This document shows, one piece after another, positions 61,849 through 64,000 of a stretch of DNA of 64,000 nucleotides. Within the stretch, counting starts at the first letter, position 1, and each line of letters begins with the position of its first letter. A model generated the notes under the pieces. That model did not search any database, was not told where the DNA came from, and saw only the letters and a list, made by a program, of their open reading frames with translations. A program made the translations under genes and the position numbers. The stretch is taken from assembly GCA_050873965.1 (NCBI GenBank), contig JBNMJS010000002.1:10757-74756 (forward strand). The letters run 5' to 3'. This stretch comes from UBA2883 sp050873965. Its GTDB lineage: Bacteria > Cyanobacteriota > Vampirovibrionia > Gastranaerophilales > Gastranaerophilaceae.

Positions 61849-63084
61849 TTATTCTTCGCCGTTATCTTCAGAAACTTCTTCTGATTCTGCAACTAAATCA
61901 TCAGCATCAACTGCTTGTTGATTCATTTCTTCTTCGATTTCTTGTTGAAGTTCATCGTGTTCTTCGATTTCATCGTCTTCAACTACTTCTTCAGGTTCAG
62001 AATAGTTTTTGATATTTTCTGCTTCAGCTTGTTCCATTTGAGAAACACTCTTGATGTCTATCTTCCAATGAGTTAGTTTGTGAGCTAATCTAACGTTTTG
62101 ACCGTCACGACCGATAGCCAATGAAAGTTGGTCATCAGGAACAACAACCATTGCTTCGTGTGCTTCTTCATCATCAGCCATAATGTCAACAGAAACAACT
62201 CTAGCAGGAGCAATAGCGTTTACGATATATTCAACAGGATCTGGTGACCAACGAACGATATCAATTTTTTCGTTTTTAAGTTCGCCAACGATAGTTTGAA
62301 TACGGCTACCTCTAGGTCCGATACAAGCACCTACGCTATCAACTTCTTCATCATTAGACCAAACAGCAAGTTTAGTTCTGTATCCTGCTTCACGAGCAAT
62401 AGATTTGATTTCTACAATACCGTCTTCAATTTCAGGTACTTCAAGTTCAAACAATTCTCTAACGATTTCTGCGTGTGCGTGAGAAACAATAACTTGTGGA
62501 AGTCTGCTTGTTTCTTTTACGTTAAGAACGAATACTCTGATTCTGTTACCAACTTTATAGTATTCACCAGGAATTTGTTCTCTTTGTGGCATGATAGCAT
62601 CAGTTTTACCGATGTTAACGATTACGTTTCTACCTTCAACACGTTGAATAATACCAGTTGTTAAAGTACCTTTCTTTTCTAAGAATTCGTTTAAGATGTT
62701 GTTCTTTTCAGCATCTCTAATTCTTTGAGTAAGAACTTGTTTTGCTGTTTGAGCAGCAATTCTACCGAATTGTTCAGGAGTTACTTCAATTTTAACTTCA
62801 TCATCAACTTCAACTTCATCATCGATTTCTTTTGCTTCGTCTAATGGAATTTCAGTATCAGGATCAGAAATTTCGTTTACAACAACTTTTGTTCTAAAAA
62901 TACCGATTTCGCTAGTTTCTTCAACTAGGATTGCTTCAATATTTGTAGCTTCTTTTATTCTCAAGTGACGTTTGTAAGCTGCTACCATTGAATCTTTAAG
63001 AGCTTCAATAATATCATCTTTAGATATTCCACGTTCTCTTTCTAATTCTTCACATGCTTCGTAAAGACCTGTTACTTTAATCAT
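61849..63084 (-). CDS. nusA: Transcription termination/antitermination protein NusA
   Basis: A 411-residue NusA, which binds RNA polymerase and promotes pausing and intrinsic termination. The N-terminal domain starts MIKVTGLYEACEELERERGI. S1 (about 130-200) and two KH domains (about 210-345, with IGPRGSRIQTI and AIGRDGQNVRLA) follow, and the protein closes with a long acidic tail (about 355-411) in place of the two AR repeats of E. coli. ATG 63084 is preferred over 63111: AGGA lies just upstream and the family starts there. It follows rimP by 33 bases, behind an attenuator-like terminator. Confidence 0.95.
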   Translation of the reverse strand: MIKVTGLYEACEELERERGISKDDIIEALKDSMVAAYKRHLRIKEATNIEAILVEETSEIGIFRTKVVVNEISDPDTEIPLDEAKEIDDEVEVDDEVKIEVTPEQFGRIAAQTAKQVLTQRIRDAEKNNILNEFLEKKGTLTTGIIQRVEGRNVIVNIGKTDAIMPQREQIPGEYYKVGNRIRVFVLNVKETSRLPQVIVSHAHAEIVRELFELEVPEIEDGIVEIKSIAREAGYRTKLAVWSNDEEVDSVGACIGPRGSRIQTIVGELKNEKIDIVRWSPDPVEYIVNAIAPARVVSVDIMADDEEAHEAMVVVPDDQLSLAIGRDGQNVRLAHKLTHWKIDIKSVSQMEQAEAENIKNYSEPEEVVEDDEIEEHDELQQEIEEEMNQQAVDADDLVAESEEVSEDNGEE

Positions 63085-63117
63085 TTTATAATCCTTCCTG
63101 CCATAGGGCATTTGTTT

Positions 63118-63600
63118 TTAATCTACATAAAGTTTTGCTGATTGAATATTTTCTTTTGGTATAACAAGTTCTTTAGCATCGTCAAATCTAAAGAATGTTA
63201 GTCCGTGCGTTTCGTCCCAATCAACAATTTCACCTTTAAAAATACGCTCAGTTTCGTTTTCTAAAGGTTGTTTAAGTTTTATGCTTACTCTTCTTCCTTT
63301 GAAAATTTCAAATTCTTTGTCAGATTTGAACTTTCTTTCTAACCCTGGAGAAGATACTTCAAGGTAATATTTTACAGGAATAAGTTCATCAAGAAAATCA
63401 TTAAGACTTCTTGTCACATTTTCACAATCGTCAAGAGTTATTCCTCTTTTGTGTGAATATAGATAAATTCTTAAAAACCAACGATGATTTTCTTTAGAAA
63501 AATCGATTTCGATTGGTATTAAATCATATCTCATTGCAGTGTTTTCAATAAGAGGTGTTATTTTTTCTATAATTTCATGTCTATTGATTTCTTGTTTCAT
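63118..63600 (-). CDS. rimP: Ribosome maturation factor RimP
   Basis: A 160-residue RimP needed for 30S assembly. The first domain contains LRIYLYSHKRGITLDDCENVTR and YYLEVSSPGLERK-like conserved segments, and the C-terminal SH3-like domain follows. The rimP-nusA order is conserved in most bacteria. AAGGAG lies 5 bases before the ATG. Between that site and the promoter at 63666 stands an intrinsic terminator. Confidence 0.95.
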   Translation of the reverse strand: MKQEINRHEIIEKITPLIENTAMRYDLIPIEIDFSKENHRWFLRIYLYSHKRGITLDDCENVTRSLNDFLDELIPVKYYLEVSSPGLERKFKSDKEFEIFKGRRVSIKLKQPLENETERIFKGEIVDWDETHGLTFFRFDDAKELVIPKENIQSAKLYVD

Positions 63601-63613
63601 AGCTCTCCTTATT

Positions 63614-63648
63614 GAAAAAAAGAACGGAAAAATCCGTTCTTTTTTTTG
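63614..63648 (-). promoter_or_regulatory. Attenuator-like intrinsic terminator in the rimP-nusA leader
   Basis: On the minus strand AGAACGGA (63640-63633), loop TTTT, TCCGTTCT (63628-63621), then seven Ts. It begins about 19 bases after the predicted start (63659) and ends 14 bases before the rimP ATG. No promoter fits between terminator and gene, so it must be read through to express the operon. Confidence 0.7.
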
Positions 63649-63665
63649 AAAAACTTCACAATATT

Positions 63666-63694
63666 ATTGTACAAAAGTTTAAACTATTTGTAAA
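63666..63694 (-). promoter_or_regulatory. Promoter of rimP-nusA
   Basis: On the minus strand TTTACA (63694-63689), 17 bases, TACAAT (63671-63666). The predicted start is about 63659. Confidence 0.65.
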
Positions 63695-64000
63695 GCAAAC
63701 TTGAATATTCTTTAAGTTTTTTTACTAAGTTTCTTTTTTTTTCGTTTTTTAATTTGCTTGATTATTTAGCAACATTTCTTTGACCGCAAAGAAACGTTGC
63801 ACAAAGAAACTCCTGACCTGAACTTCATTCACACATCATAAGTAATTATTCTGCATAGAGTTTCGGAACTCGTGAATTTACAAATATTTTTAATATGCTA
63901 GTAAATTCACTCAAACACCTGTCTTGAATTATTCGGCTGGTCGCAGAAGCGTGGTTCTGCTCCACGTTACGGGATAGACTTCGTCGTCGCTCTACCGAAA
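63695..64000. other. Edge region with inverted repeats, no clear gene
   Basis: Bases 63695-63768 are T-rich and plain. From 63769 the sequence changes: GCAACATTTCTTT/AAAGAAACGTTGC (63769-63800, one mismatch), GAGTT-TCGG-AACTC (63858-63871), a perfect GTGAATTTAC/GTAAATTCAC pair (63872-63881, 63901-63910) and GCAGAA/TTCTGC near 63945. The last 80 bases are noticeably more GC-rich. A minus-strand frame of 51 codons (63846-63998) is open but not convincing. It could be a repeat or a small RNA; the window cuts it. Confidence 0.4.

Noticed and set aside
63846..63998. Minus-strand open frame of 51 codons at the right edge
   Set aside because: It overlaps several inverted repeats, enters from the window edge without a visible start and resembles no family I know.
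1..64000. CRISPR arrays, insertion sequences, integrases or phage genes
   Set aside because: No regularly spaced direct repeats, transposase or integrase motifs were seen in the window.

Overview
The window is AT-rich, densely coded bacterial DNA that uses the standard stops, TGA included. Three things suggest a non-photosynthetic relative of the cyanobacteria, most likely a gut Candidatus Gastranaerophilales (Melainabacteria/Vampirovibrionia). First, LptB and LptF/G-type proteins imply an LPS-type outer membrane. Second, the YidC has a large insertion in the loop before TM4, of the kind I recall from cyanobacterial YidC. Third, a fermentative [FeFe]-hydrogenase operon and the MEP-pathway genes ispF and dxr sit beside many lineage-specific proteins of unknown function. 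The placement is an inference; there is no rRNA here to confirm it.

Layout: 1-2362 is a leftward housekeeping operon (NUDIX, HAD, ispF, gloA). 2407-7346 is a rightward five-gene operon: two thioredoxin-like [2Fe-2S] proteins, a PAS-containing hydrogenase-like sensor, a SpoIIE/PP2C-type phosphatase and a group B-like [FeFe] hydrogenase. An HD-domain protein follows, then a short ribosomal operon rpsE-rpmD-rplO-secY with its own promoter. 11227-14907 encodes a 1226-residue repeat protein. 14897-21253 holds an envelope operon (lptB, lptF/G, phosphodiester glycosidase), leuS and ribD. 21334-26097 carries a metal-dependent hydrolase, a secreted TPR protein, nadK and a radical SAM protein. 26141-28696 is ssb with a DtnK/PdxA pair. 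28840-32203 holds lineage-specific proteins, including a LysM/EF-hand protein. 32296-37379 is ftsH, a small membrane protein and a truncated-type metH.

37510-39364 has tRNA-Gln, ddh, a small unknown gene and tRNA-Asn. 39586-43054 is yidC-queA-MATE. 43051-45734 holds two tandem paralogues with an ADP-ribosyltransferase-like motif set (H-Y-Q) behind a membrane segment. 45875-51644 is a tight operon: ClpX zinc-finger-only protein, helical-repeat protein, ruvX, DUF1292, Clp_N-only protein, tilS, hpt. 51721-55182 has a long coiled-coil protein, a 399-base structured intergenic region and an MFS transporter. 55289-61713 carries tyrS-cysK-cysE, dxr-ruvA and a 5'-nucleotidase. 61849-63694 is rimP-nusA behind an intrinsic terminator lying between promoter and first gene, a probable attenuator. 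The last 230 bases are more GC-rich and full of inverted repeats, and are cut by the window edge.

The most interesting items are the tandem ADP-ribosyltransferase-like pair, the cluster of Clp substrate-recognition domains without ATPases, the rimP-nusA attenuator, several probable leaderless genes, the split spc operon with a structured leader, and the 1226-residue repeat protein.
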